This document shows, one piece after another, positions 32,240-45,100 of a DNA stretch of 64,000 nucleotides (within the stretch, counting starts at the first letter, position 1; each line of letters opens with the position of its first letter). The notes under the pieces were generated by a model. The model ran no database searches, had not been told where the DNA came from, and worked only from the letters and a program-made list of their open reading frames with translations. The stretch is taken from NCBI GenBank assembly GCA_963576735.1, contig OY755178.1:15066001-15130000 (forward strand). The letters are read 5' to 3'. A program made the translations under genes and the position numbers. This stretch comes from Bedellia somnulentella. Lineage: Eukaryota > Arthropoda > Insecta > Lepidoptera > Bedelliidae.

Positions 32240-32420
32240 CACCGGGTCTCGTCATGTGATGACGTCACGTGTCCGGTCCACGTTTACTGAGGGTAGGAGC
32301 ATGTGACTGTTGTACTGTCCGGAACAATTATCTTGAAAAACGTTTATTCGCCACAAGCGATCCGGTTACGCACGGGTTGCATTTTGATTGCGGGACAATA
32401 TATAACCTTTATATAACTCT
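32240..32420. promoter_or_regulatory. Cluster of CRE and E-box motifs, possible orphan promoter
   Basis: A full TGACGTCA palindrome (32260-32267) overlaps CACGTG (32266-32271) in a GC-richer patch, and ATATATAACC plus TATATAACT lie about 130-150 nt further on. No gene starts after it on the plus strand. Weak evidence. Confidence 0.2.
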
Positions 32421-32600
32421 CAGGCATAAACATTTTTTATATTGCTGAAAATACTTGAGAAACATTTAATAGATCTAAAATATAATCGAAACAAAGTAAA
32501 GTTACGCATATTTAAAATATAATAATGGACAAATGTGTAACACGCAATTTCAAAACAACAAGCCTTGATCTGTATTCTTAATATATAAATAGATAGACAT

Positions 32601-32955
32601 AACACAAACATAAATGTTCACGCCGAATATCCCCGAAGGGGTTGGCAGAGATACTAATACTCTTGTACCCACTACCCACTATACAGCACCCACGATTTGC
32701 TTGGACAACGTACTCACGTGATAGGGGGCAGGCCTATCGCCGTTTTGTACGAATACACTGTCACATGACTAAGTACAACTCAGCCATGTGGGTTTCCTCA
32801 CGATGTTTTCCCTCGGCGTTAATAACCATGATAAATTAACCACATTGTCTTTTAGAGTAGACAAATTGGTGCAGGCCCGACCCGGGATTTGAACACTAGT
32901 CGTTTGCACGATAACCCGATAACCGGTGTTCTACCCATTGAGCTATCATTGTTGT
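32601..32955 (-). repeat. SINE-A copy
   Basis: GTTCACGCCGAATATCCCCG with the CCCCGAAGGGG hairpin at the left, body palindromes TCACGTGA, and the tRNA-like head (GATTTGAACACTAG, CCCATTGAGCTATCA) at the right. Confidence 0.75.
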
Positions 32956-33262
32956 TTTCAATAGATAGACAGATAAGTAAAAAGCATAGCCTTATAAATA
33001 CGGTCTCATTTTTTACTATTTTAGTCATCATCATCTTCATAAAAAAAAAACAGACACCTTATAGGACCAAGACGTTTACTCTATACTCTTGATATTTTTT
33101 CCAATCTCAGCTTATCTATAGAAAAGTATGTAGACATATTTTGTAAGCTACATTGTCATTATTATCCAAGTACGCTGTGCCAAAGTGTATTTGACGGTTT
33201 CCTTGAAGTACAATATTACGGATGTATTTTGATTGGACGTTTTCGACTCAAACTCTCAAACT

Positions 33263-33410
33263 CAAAAATTCACACCGTATATCCCCGAAGGTACTTATAC
33301 ATCTGAACAGCACAGCACGTGACATTGTGACCTGGTGTTCAGAGCACCCACGTTTTGCTTGGACAGTGTACTCACGTGATCGGCAGGCCTATCGTCGTTT
33401 CGACGTGGCT
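33263..33410 (-). repeat. SINE-A fragment
   Basis: TTCACACCGTATATCCCCGA to GCAGGCCTATCGTCGTTTCG; lacks the head. Confidence 0.65.
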
Positions 33411-33599
33411 AAAAATATTAGTTAACTGGCAAATCAAAAAGGTAATTACCTTTATTAATATTATATAATTATTAAGTTACCTTTTCCTACTCACCGCTTG
33501 TCGGTATTTGATCATAGATAGAGTGATGACAAAGGCTGGGCAGTATATTAATATTGCCATCAGGTAAACTACTTCGAAGACTAGGTTAAGATTTTTAAA

Positions 33600-33778
33600 A
33601 TTTTTGGAGCCTTAGTATTGGGGCTGTTAAAGTGATTATTGGGCGATGTGGTTGAAGACCCAACCTTTATTTAACAATCGTTTCTCCAATCAACTTCCTA
33701 AAGTAGCTGATTTCTTTCTTGTTGTGTAGCTCTGGCTACCCTTTCTAGGAATTTATAGCTGTCGGTATACAAGTACGT
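33600..33778 (+). repeat. SINE-C, 5'-truncated and diverged
   Basis: CCTTAGTATTGGGGCTGTTA, GGGCGATGTGGTTGAAGACC and TAGCTCTGGCTACCC identify it. Confidence 0.6.
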
Positions 33779-34001
33779 ATCTATCAAACTAATCTAACTA
33801 ACTATAAAACTAATTTTAGCATATCTCAGTAATGAGGTATTGGCGCTAAGCAAGCAAGAGATGGGTGATGTCATCGGGAGGTCAAAGAGACAATCGAATT
33901 TTGATTAAGTCACTATTTCTCTCAACTTCCGTAACTGGCTTAAGAACTTTCGATATCGAAGCTCTGTATAAAAGTTATTTACGCGAAATTAAAGCCTCGA
34001 G

Positions 34002-34224
34002 ACGTGACCATGATCTCAGTGGATAGGACTCCCATCACGAAGACAGGCGTGGGTTCAAATCCCGAGTCGGGCCTACAGCAATGTGTGCTTTCTAATGTCA
34101 TATATGTTCTGAATAAAACATGTTGGTTAACGGTGAGGGAAATTATCATGAGGAAACTCACATAGCTAAGTTGGCTAACTAACGAATTATATGACGGTGT
34201 ATTCGTACAAAACGGCGATTATAG
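34002..34224 (+). repeat. SINE-A, diverged 5' half
   Basis: Head with GTGGGTTCAAATCCCGAGTC, then GTTAACGGTGAGGGAAA and GTATTCGTACAAAACGGCGA; the 3' third is missing. Confidence 0.65.
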
Positions 34225-34683
34225 GTAAAAATAATGATACGAGATGTTAAGGAATATTAATATCGGTTACATACTGTATATCCGAAACATTTAAACCCGA
34301 ATATTATTTTACCGAAAACTAATCGCCTTTTTTTTAATTGCCATAATATTGTTTCACCGAAATTTCAAATACCATATTCTTACATTCCAGATTATCGATT
34401 GACTTTTTTTATCTTTACTATCATTATGATTAACCACTAGAACGGATTCCCACAGAATCAAAAACCAGATATACCTTAATGCCGCAATATTGCTTTTCCG
34501 AATAATCACTATTCCAAAAAATCATTTTCCATACATTTGAAATACAGATGTATTGAATGATACCTACTGCTATGAATAATTCTGCAGGCATATTTTAAGT
34601 AAGTAGTATACCCCGCTTAGTAGTATACCATGCATCAGGCATTTAGGTGCTCGCTCCGCTGCGCTACGCTCGCTCGTTTTATA

Positions 34684-34800
34684 CATAATCTAACCTAACC
34701 TAACCTAACTGAATGTAACCTAACTTTTCTTGGTCTGCAGGGGGCTTTCGCCCCCCGAACCCCCCAAGCAGGGGGGCTCTGCCCCCCTGCACCCCCCCGA
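34684..34800. repeat. CCTAA repeats followed by two GC hairpins
   Basis: A short run of TAACCTAACCTAACC (insect telomere-type pentamer) is followed by a stem GGGGGC-TTTC-GCCCCC (34740-34755) and a perfect 10-bp stem GCAGGGGGGC-TCT-GCCCCCCTGC (34768-34790), then CACCCCCCCGAC. Strikingly GC-rich against the surroundings. Confidence 0.6.
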
Positions 34801-35120
34801 CATGCAACCAAGCATGCAAACAAGCAAGCAAGTATACATACAAACAGGCATGCATCCGCGTTTTATTTATACAATTTTTCTAACATAAAAAATATCTAGT
34901 TAGGGGCCGTTCAAGTATTACGTAAGCACTATGGAGGGGTGGGGGGGTCTTTGTATTGCTTATTTTGGATGACATGGGGGGTAGGGGAGTCAAGACGATG
35001 ATTACGTCATCGATATTTGTTTTACAACCAAAGTCGAACATACAAAACAAGTGGTCATTATCATGCTTCCGTCAAGTTACTTAATCGTCACATCGAGAAA
35101 ATTCATAGAAAAGTAAATAC

Positions 35121-35256
35121 AGTTGTTAACGGTGAGGGAAAACCTCATAAGGATACCCACATGGCTAAGTTGTACTTAGTCAAATGACAGTATATTCATT
35201 CATACAAAACGGCGATAGGCCTGCCCCTTATTCAGGGATATACGGCGTGAATGTTT
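35121..35256 (+). repeat. SINE-A fragment nested in a TIR element
   Basis: GTTGTTAACGGTGAGGGAAA through ACAAAACGGCGATAGGCCTG to ATACGGCGTGAATG; head missing and an internal deletion before the tail. Confidence 0.65.
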
Positions 35257-35621
35257 GAGTTAAGTTGGGTTGAGAAAGAACGTAGACATTCCAAAATCAG
35301 ATGAACATACTTGCGCCACTGAGCGGCAATCCAAGCAATCCAATGTCTTCGAAAACTTATAATCATGGATTTGAATTTAATATGTGTACCAAAAATTTAA
35401 AATTAGTTTGTTATGTTCGTAATTTATTTATTTTTATTTTATTTATTCATTGACCACCAACAGCGAACACAACAAACATGGCACAGAACATACAATTGTT
35501 TTACAAAACCAGGGACAGGTGATCACAGTTATCAGTTACAAAAAAAAAGAACGAAATTAAGGCGATTACCCATAAAAAAACAGCAGGTACAAAAGAAAAA
35601 AATATATATTATAAAGATTTG

Positions 35622-35880
35622 CCGTGTAGTGTCGGCTTAGAATAGCACTACCCCGTTTCTAATGATGGGTGTACGTAAAAGGCGACTAACGGTATTGGGG
35701 CTTTTAAGGGATTTTTGGGCGATGCGGTTGGAGACCCATCACCAACAACCTTTACTTTTACCATCTTTTCCCCACTCACATTTCCAAAAGTAGCTGAGGA
35801 AGTTCTAATTCCTTACCTCTGGCTACCCCTTCTAGGGATTTATAGCCGTGAGTATATGTATGTGTATGTATATATATATG
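35622..35880 (+). repeat. SINE-C copy nested in a TIR element
   Basis: GCCGTGTAGTGTCGGCTTAG to TATAGCCGTGAGTATATGTA, full length with a TATG/TATA tail. Confidence 0.8.
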
Positions 35881-36269
35881 TTATGTTATAAAGAACATAT
35901 AAAACATAAAAAAACAGGTCCAGTAAAACATGGAAAGAAAGAAAAAAATGAAAAAAACCAAAGTAAAGACCATGAATTATGATAATAATAATATGATGAT
36001 AATGAAGGAAATGTATACAGGAAATGTATTGAGTGAGGGACAAAAATTCTTGTATTAGTTCTTGTGTCAAATCTAATCTCTATCCTTAATCTTTTTTCTT
36101 ATTTTTAAAATTATAATAATAACATTTTAATATAAAGAAATAATTGAAAAATGTTTACGTAAGCATAGGGGGAGGGGGTAAGAGCTTTGCTTACTTTTGC
36201 TGACAAGGGGGATGGGGGGCTAAATAATTGTAATAAATCTGCTTACGTAATATTTGAACGGCCCCTTAA

Positions 36270-37490
36270 AGAGATTTACGATATGTAAGACTATAGATAA
36301 AGTTACTTCGGTCTTTTAAACCTTTGGAATAATGAGATTATAGTAAAAGATATAGTTGGTAAAAGCAAAAAATTCATTTTAATAATCTGGTGTTAGTTTT
36401 TCTGGGAAGTGATACTTCTAGAAAATGTATTTATGTACTAATGAAGTTGTGAAAAATAAAGCATCTGTGATACTTAAATTATGTGAACAGTTTTCTAAAT
36501 AGTGAATTTCGGATTTGAAATATTCGAATTTTCGAAATGTTACCATTAATATCTCTGCTACCGCTTTTGGGATTTACGGCGTGAACTTTAAAGTCTATTA
36601 AATAACCGTAAGTGTAGGTAGATGTATAGATAAATACAAATTGTGACTAATAAAATGGTTATAACAACATTTATCTGTTTTGAAATTACTCACTTGAATT
36701 AATAGTTATGGCTTACAAACGGTGATGTAGCTTAAAATGACGTCATGATACGATAAAGACTCGGCTTTTCGAGGCCTACTTGTTTTTTTATAATTTTGGG
36801 ATGTGGTCACGGTCGCAATTATATTTATGAGAAAATATATTCTGGGTTTGTTTCGGCCGTGAGAATGTTGCTCCAATTATGTTTTATAGTTGGTAATGTA
36901 TCTAATTTGTTTAAGCAATTAATAAGAATATGGAATTGAAGGGAAGACGATAAGATTGGCGTCATACTGGTAAGATTCTGCATTTTGACTTTCAGCAATT
37001 TTTCATAAAAACATCATTTTTTTTTTATGATATATTTTTAACAACACAACGAAACCGTGATTACCTTAAATGGCACCAGCTTGGCAGCATATCCAACAGA
37101 AAATTAATTTTAGACACATCGATTGACTATTAATGGAGTAATCGTGTAACGTACATAAGAAAAAAATATACAATCAAATTGAGTAGGTACCTACCTCCTT
37201 TTTTCAAGTCGGTCGAAAAGGGAAAGTATTAAAACCAAAAAATTACATAGACTGAAGTAGGATATTTTGTTTTAAAATATTCAAAATCTCCTATAAACAG
37301 TTATTAAACCCAGGATTTATTAATGTATTTTGTCATAAAGTTGAACCTTAACATTTGTCAAAACAAAAAACAGTTCAAAATCACATACACGCCATTATAA
37401 AAAATGCCCATTTACCTGATATCACTTTTCATTCATAATTGCCTAAATTTGCTGCTCCTAGCTCAATAACATTTGAATCATCTTAACATA
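36270..37490. other. Intergenic, no gene seen
   Basis: AT-rich DNA with a SINE tail scrap at about 36545-36595 (TTTTGGGATTTACGGCGTGA) and a short copy of a common repeat at 37185-37220 (ACCTCCTTTTTTCAAGTCGG). Confidence 0.5.
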
Positions 37491-37496
37491 ACAAAA

Positions 37497-37845
37497 AAAC
37501 ATAAACATAAACGTTCACGCCGAATATCCCCGAAGGGGTTGGCAGAGGTACTAATACTTATGAACATCACGTGACTTTGTCACCTGGTGTTCTGAGTACC
37601 CACGTTTTGCATGGACAGTGACACTTGAAAGGGGGCAGGCCTATCGCCGTTTTGTACGAATACACTGTCACATGACTAATTGCAAATCAGCCATATGAGT
37701 TTCCTCACGATGTTTTCCCTCACCGATAACAACCACGATAAATAAACCACACTTATGCCTTTTGAATAGACAAATTGGTGTAGGCCCGACTCGGGATTTG
37801 AACACTAGTTGTTTGCACGATAACCGTTGCTTAATAGCTATAACC
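37497..37845 (-). repeat. SINE-A copy, full length
   Basis: ACGTTCACGCCGAATATCCC with CCCCGAAGGGG at the left, tRNA-like head GATTTGAACACTAG at the right. Confidence 0.75.
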
Positions 37846-39012
37846 GTGTTTTTGAATCATCTTCATCTAAATTATTTTTTAATTTGTTCCTCTACAAGAC
37901 TATTTTCTTATTGAAAATCTTATCACAAGCAGCACTAACGCTATCTATTGACGAATGCTTACACTATGATAGAATTGAAGCTTTGTATTTTATTAACCTC
38001 ACAAAACTGACAGTTACTGAAACGGTCTATAACTTTTCAATATTTTGTAAAGATGGCGCTACGTTACGATTTCGAGTGGGGTTTCGAAACACGGTAAAAT
38101 TGAAAGGTGGTAATAAATTGGCAAGGACAGAATGATTAGTAAATATTTCACTACCTGCAACAAAAGAATATCTACTAATAACTTTTGAAGATTTGGCAAA
38201 CCTATCTTTTTTTCTTATGACCCATAAAGTTGTTGTTTCTATTGATACTTTACTGCCGCCGCGCCGGCGTCTGTATATATAATAGACCCATGTGTTTAGT
38301 AAATTTTCCAAAGCTTACAGGCAATCAAAGACTTATATAACAACAATATAATTCACGCCTAAAAAGCATACATGCGGATTGAACATAATTAATGTTTGTA
38401 AATTATGTCTGCGTTTTCACCTTATCTGCCGGCATCTAAACTATGCAAGTTTTCGACTGGATACTTTTTGGAAGATATAACTATTACGAAAACCAAAAGA
38501 GTTTAATTTAATTTGGAAAATGTATGAGCTAACATTAATTTACACATTTACGTTGATTACAAAGAGTTCAAAATTTTGAGTAAACTTAAATTATCATTAT
38601 AAGGGATTCCGTAAAGTTAAGACGCTATAATTTTTATCCAATATTGGTAGCACGAAACATAGTTTTATTATGATAGTTTAATCCTTCAGATAAAAAAAGC
38701 TATGGCAGACCTTATTCATTAAACATGAAAATACGGATATATTTCAGGAATAATGTTCTTTATATAAGGTACACAACACAATAGGTAGGGTAAAAGATCA
38801 ACACGAATAAAACAAATGAATTTCAATAAAATGATTATATATTTCATCACAAAACATTAAAATAATGTAAACAGGGCACATCTACGCTTAGTACATTTGA
38901 ATAACATGAACAAAAACACAACTACACATCCGTCTTTAACAACTTTTTATTTTTTCTATTGGATTGTGGAAAACTTTTTAAATTATCACTACTAATCTAG
39001 CTTAACTTCAAT
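37846..39012. other. Intergenic region and 3' flank of gene 2
   Basis: No gene or known repeat. On the minus strand AATAAA at 38946-38951 lies about 62 nt after the gene 2 stop and is its likely poly(A) signal. Confidence 0.5.
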
Positions 39013-39197
39013 CTAACTATTTATATGCTTTTCCTCAAATCTGTCTAAAGGGTATTCACACATACATTTATTAGTACATTTTGCCATTTCTTCAGCCGTC
39101 CTTTCTTTAGGTGTCTTTTTGCCTTTACCAAATATTTGTATGTCTCTTGTAAAAATATTTTTGCCTTTATTGGCGTCATATTTTTCCTTACGCTCCC
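39013..39197 (-). CDS. Gene 2 terminal exon
   Basis: Acceptor AATTTTCAG, then 61 codons ending in TAG. The segment is lysine-rich, then has KCTNKCMCEYPLDRFEEKH near the C-terminus. AATAAA follows at 38946-38951. Confidence 0.75.
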
Positions 39198-42100
39198 CTG
39201 AAAATTTAAGAAACATGAATCTAAGTTAATAAAAAATAATATTGGTGTAGCCAAAAATAATGGTTATATGGTTCAACCCTTTATAAGGCAGAAGGTAGGT
39301 AAGCATGAAATTATGGTGTCCAATATAAGACCAGAGTCTTATAAAGGGTTAACAGAAAAGCGTATTTAGTAAGTACCATTGATTGTGGTAAAAAAAGAAC
39401 TTGGTGATTAGCTGGTTGCGTAAAAGCGTTTCTGGATTTATTTATCAGAGAAGACAGCATAGTTTAATAACTGAAAACAGCTCTATAAATTGGGTAGGTA
39501 CTCCTTTAAAATAGACATTTAAAGCACATGCGCTGCTATAAAAACGTGACGGTTGACTGATGTATATTAAATGTCTATGTAGACAAATAATATTTATCGT
39601 TATTTAAATCACCATCCAAGGCTTATATTTTATAACAGGAGTTAGATACCCATTTGAGCTATCTACTGAGCTATCCCCCTGGATTACTACGTTAAGAGCT
39701 TATTCCATTACACTTTGTCGTTGCTGAATTCAGACGTCCTTCGAAGTTACTGCCGCAGACGCTTGTTATTCCACTACACAAATTTCAGTTTGAACGTTAT
39801 TCCACTAGTCTGAATTCAGATTCTGTGGCTTTTAGACGTCTTCATTCAGACAAATGGAATAAGCTCTTTAGCTATCTACCAGTGAAAGTTCTATCAGAAT
39901 AAGTCCATTGATAGACGTTTTTTTCAGAAATTCTACTTTTTTATATCTGCAAACCAAAATTATCCGTAAAAATTAAAAAGTGATTTAAGAGTAATGATGA
40001 AAACATGTGTAAATTTCTTGTAGTAGTGTTTCCGCCGCAGCATTACGTTTATTTCAGCGCCCAATTTGTTTGAATACCTGTTCCGACCCGGGCTGAATTA
40101 TGGATGATGTCGTCTGAGTTCGGTTTTGGAAGTCAGACATCCGTGAATTGGTATCATTGTATAGGAATTTGAGTGCATGTGTATACGAAGAATACACAGA
40201 CTAGTGGTCGCAAGACGTGATTTTTTTGCTTTTAATATGATTAATTGCTTGTTAAACGCTCAAAGATAAACTGCAATTGCAGTTGAGATGTAATAAAGAA
40301 AATAATAATCTCGTTAACTTACATCTAGGCAAACCATGTCGACCATCAGGATACCGTTCTGTAAAATACAATAGAGGGTTCAAATCCTGCATAGCTAGTA
40401 CGAGCGACCTTTTAACTGGATATCGCGTGGTATAAAACAGGTGTAGCGACGCGCTATCAGTACACAATGACGCGCACTACATAGAAATGCTGACAGTGCA
40501 AGAAGAATCACATTCCACAGCAACACGAAACCAAGTAATATACGTCACACGCGTCATCAAGACTCGCCATACAAATCGTACATCGCGCAATCGAAGTTCC
40601 TGAAATGTTAACTATATATTCAAGTTCCAACTTACTACAGTTGGACCGCGGTCCCCAGGCATACCACCGCCTGGCGGAAGATCTTCCCTTTTCCTCCACA
40701 CAGGCATCTGTATCACACTTACTTAGTATCGTATACTGTGATTTCATTCTAACCGATATCGTGATGATAAAATAGCGCTCGTGCTGGGCTTGTTGAGTCA
40801 GGCTACAGTGTATCATAGGTCCGATAGTGCGTTAAGTCATAGGTGTGGTTAATTTGTCCCGGTAGCTAACGATGAGGGAAACAGTCGAGAATCTTTCTAA
40901 AAGTAAGGAAAAGATAATGAAGTACATAATATACCTACATCGCTTATCAATACCCTAATCAATCTCGTACCCTTGATCCCTTCATACGGCAACTACGGGA
41001 ACGCATGGAGTGATTTTAAGCTAATGCTACCTCTAGACTACCTATGTATTGAGATAATTTAGAACTATCTTTAAGTGTACCGTGTAGTGCCGGCTTGAAT
41101 GTCACTATCCCTTTCTACCCACGGGTGTCGTAAGAGGCCACTAAGGGTATGACGCTTTATTAATTAGTGTTTGGGCGATCCGCCCCCTGATTATGTATTT
41201 TTAGCGACCGTCGATTGTGTCGCAAGTTGCAAGATTGTCGCTGTCAATGTCAAACATTTGGGAACAGACCCGTGCTTCACCTCGTTGTTTCACCCAGGTG
41301 AAGCACGGGTCTGTCCCCAAACATTTGTATGCAATTTGACAGTTTTGACAGCCACAATATTGCAACTTGCGACACAATCGTGGTTGCCAAAGATACGTAA
41401 TCAGGGCGCCGGTTTGATACCCATCACCAACGATACTTTATTGTTACCATCTTCTCCCCTATCAACTTTCAAATGTGGCTGAGGAGTTTCTAGCTCTAAA
41501 GCTCTAGCTTCCTCTTTTTGGCATTTATCGCCGTGAGTTATATGTATGTATCTTTAAAAAAACCGTCTAAGTTTACCTGGAGGTGTTCTGACTACTGGTT
41601 TTGGTAATGTTCGTTTTCGTTTGACTGTAAACATAAATGATTGAATTTAAAGAAATTTTATGGTCTTGCGTGTATTTTATAATAATTCAATTTCACTATC
41701 TCCATGAGAAATTGATTATATGAACTGAAATCTGGTATAAAACTTGAAGATTAAGTTTCGTTCATAGCAAAAAAAAACTTCTTTTTATCGCTTATATAAT
41801 GTATTCTATACTATTATTGAATGTATTTACTAAATTATGTAAGTTTTAGCTGTGAGAAGCTTTGTAGATAAAGTAGGTATTATATATGTGGGGAGGCCTA
41901 TGTCTAGCTAGAGACGTCTAAAAGATGACGATAATGATGATGATTCAAAAAATAAAATAAATATACATTTGAGGAGCCATTAAGGAGCTTGTTTGCCAAT
42001 TTTCAACTACTACCGCAACGTTTATAAAATTTAACATATCTTTTTAAAGTGAACTATATCGTCTACGCAACGTGATTTGCGCACTGAGCCATTATTATGT

Positions 42101-45100
42101 TTAACATTCTTTCTATTTTTCTAAAGAAAATACTCTAAAAAAATATATGAAAAAAGTATAAAGGTCATAATCATAAGCTTTAACATTTTTTATTGATGAA
42201 AAGCAAATGGCCAATTAAAACTGCCATGTTCCTAAAGTTAGTTATTTTTTTTATAGACATAGATGAGCAAACTCAAAAACCTTCAAGTGATTTATACATA
42301 CATATAATCACGCCATTAGTTCCTACTGGGGTAGACAGAGACTATGGATCTTTTGCTATCCTTGAAAACCTCTCCGGTCACCATTTTCATACGTTCCCAC
42401 TTATTTTTCACACATAAGACATACGCCTTTTAAGCACATTCACTCTCTGGAATAAACATATATTTACGCGACGCATCTCGCATGATCCTATTTTTGAGGT
42501 AACCAGGAAGTCTCACTAGCTCTCTTCGTCTCGGTTCTGGGGTTGGAGCAGCTGAAATTCAAAAAACCCTTAATTATTATGACACAAGTAAATGTGCAAA
42601 AGCTTTATCATGTAAACCCATGATTTACATATTAATAAACTTAATTAAAGTAAATTCCTAGGTCTTATTTAAACGTGTGCTAAGTTTCATCACTGATACG
42701 CAATATAGTATGAGATCCCGCTGCTAAATCTCTACGTTCAGTACGTATTGAGTCAAACACACATTTTAACTAATTACATGCGGCCATTTTTGCCTGGCTG
42801 CGTGTTGTCAGTGTAATATCTTATTCATAAACTTATGTTAAAATGTGTGTTTGACTCAATACGTAATGAACGTAGAGATTTAGCAGCGGGATCTCATACT
42901 ATAATGCGTATCAGTGATCTTATACTATTAGTGACTGAGTTACAAAAAAGTCAGTATGTTCTGTACCCACATACATACATTATACTCACGGCTATAAATC
43001 CCTAGAAAGCCAGAGCCAGAGCTAAGTAATTAGAAATTCCTCAGCCACTTTTGGAAGCTGCGTGGAGAAAAGATAGTGAAATAAAGGTGGTTGGTAATTG
43101 GTCCCAACCGCATCGCCCAAAAATCAAGGCCTCAAAGCCCCAATACCGTTAGTCGCCTCTTACCTACACCCACCGGATGAAATGGGGTAGTGCTATTGTA
43201 AACCGACACTACACAGCTTCTCATTTAGAAATATATTCTAGAAAATAATATAAAGCACTACACGGTATTTTAATGTGTTATTATAAGGCGATAATTTTCC
43301 GAAAGCATTGGTTGCTGCTGGCCCTGTGGCCTGTGCGGCTTCACCATGACTTTATGTGTGCCGGGCAGCTGAGGGCCGCCCTGGCGGGGCAAAGGAGTGT
43401 ACCTAAGCTAAATCGGATAGAAGTCGATACCATCTTTTTTGCTCTAAATACCCACTTGTTACGGAAACAAAAAAAGTTAAGTTTATAAGTTGATTTTTGG
43501 TTTGGGGGCAGTTTAATGGCCTACGATCAATAAAAAAATACTAAAAAAAACAGAATTTTCTGGGAAAGCCGGAAAATGGTGTTGTTTTAAAACTACGGTA
43601 GTAATATGTACTACTTTTGCAAGGGTTCATGGTGAATTGATTGAAACAAAATATATTTCAAAATAAGTACTTCTTTTATTGAATAATGCATATGTATGTA
43701 GGTACGCTTTTAACATTGCTTATGATAGGCTGCAAAACAATCTCTGGGGTGCAACATGACGTTACATTTTACGCAAAAAAATTGGCATGTTTGTGACAAT
43801 ATCCACAACGCAGTTGTTTAGGGCGATATGTTAGGATATGTCCTATGTTATCATATCGTGAAGATTCATGTAAACTACCGGAAGCCTGACCTGGCATACG
43901 ATGATCTGTTTTTCTGTATGTCTCCAGTAAACCACATGACACACTTCTTCTGAACTTTAGATGATCGTATTCACCACCGTCGTTTTTATACAGCTGCCTG
44001 GCATTGTGCATATTCGATACAGTGAGAAAATAAACAGAAATACCATTTTTCGCCCCAAATTGAAGTCCTATAGAGCCCAATATTTTGGTCAGACCTGTCT
44101 ACACCCCCCATATTTTCATTATAGGACTTTATTAGGGCCGGCTGATCCACATGGATGAATTTCTTTTCTTTTTGAGAGAAACGTTTGACTTTTGATGGAG
44201 GCAATACTTTTTGAGAATTGGAAGCAACAGTCACCACACTGTTATCGTTCCATTTGCACACGAAAATTTCTTCTACCCTAGTAGATTTGTACTGAAAAAC
44301 CCCCTCTCAGTTTTTTGCATCTCTTTGTTTGGGGGCAAAGGACACTTACTAGTTCGTTTCTCCCTTATTGTACCAGTAGCTCTAAAACCACTATTTTTAA
44401 GCTCTTCCAAAAGAGGAATAGGCGTGAAAAAATTGTCAAAATAGAGGTGAAATACAGCATCGCTGTCGATAGTTCGTAATACGTCCGCAAAGCGAAGAAT
44501 TACACTAGCACCTAAGCCAGCATTAGCGTACGTACGTAATCTGGCAAAGGACCGTCATCGTCCTTCTCCAATTCTTCAACGATTTCATGAAACCTCCAAG
44601 AGTGGAAACGGGATCTGTAATAATAAGAAATACCTACTTCAAAAACACAGATAAAACAATAAAAGCGTAGGTAACACAAAAGATTTCAAGTAGTAAGAAT
44701 GTATTTCTATGCACCGTCCTCATCCTCACTGCATAAGAAGGTAAGGTAGTTCATTTTACGATCGTCGTTTATAAACAACACCTACTTTTCTCGACTAAAA
44801 AGGTACCAAAATGTTAATTGTAAGGCATATTATTTTCCTGCATAGATAAAACTACGTTATAACAACAAGTTAAATGTAACTTCAGGCCAATATTATATTC
44901 AAATGATATTGTACTTACCCTTGAAAAGACATGATTATTTTTCGTATTTTATAGATAATTAAACAAAAAAACACGTAATATCTTGATGTAAACTGTATTT
45001 TCCTCGGTTAGATGCTGCACTGACGAAAGCAATCACACTATAAAATTTCATTAAAACTACCCAGATTTCGATGTAGATTTTATTATTCATGCTGTTGTTT

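Larger units (their letters stand above)
34903..36265. mobile_element. Non-autonomous TIR element with nested SINEs
   Basis: Ends GGGGCCGTTCAAGTATTACG (34903) and CGTAATATTTGAACGGCCCC (to 36265) are inverted repeats with a single mismatch over about 25 bp, flanked by TTA at 34900-34902 and 36266-36268. G-rich subterminal runs occur near both ends. It holds a SINE-A piece (35121-35256) and a SINE-C copy (35622-35880). No transposase frame remains. Confidence 0.75.

Noticed and set aside
34684..34710. A true telomere or chromosome end
   Set aside because: Only a few CCTAA units, flanked on both sides by ordinary intergenic DNA.
41171..41482. 103-codon frame with a symmetric sequence
   Set aside because: It spans a palindromic MITE inside a SINE; there is no promoter, splice or codon evidence.
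42504..42551. Reading exon 42551 through the weak GTTACC donor to a later stop
   Set aside because: The frame stays open for only about 20 more codons and would end gene 2 before the well-supported exons 41577-41624 and 39013-39197; phase and size favour splicing.
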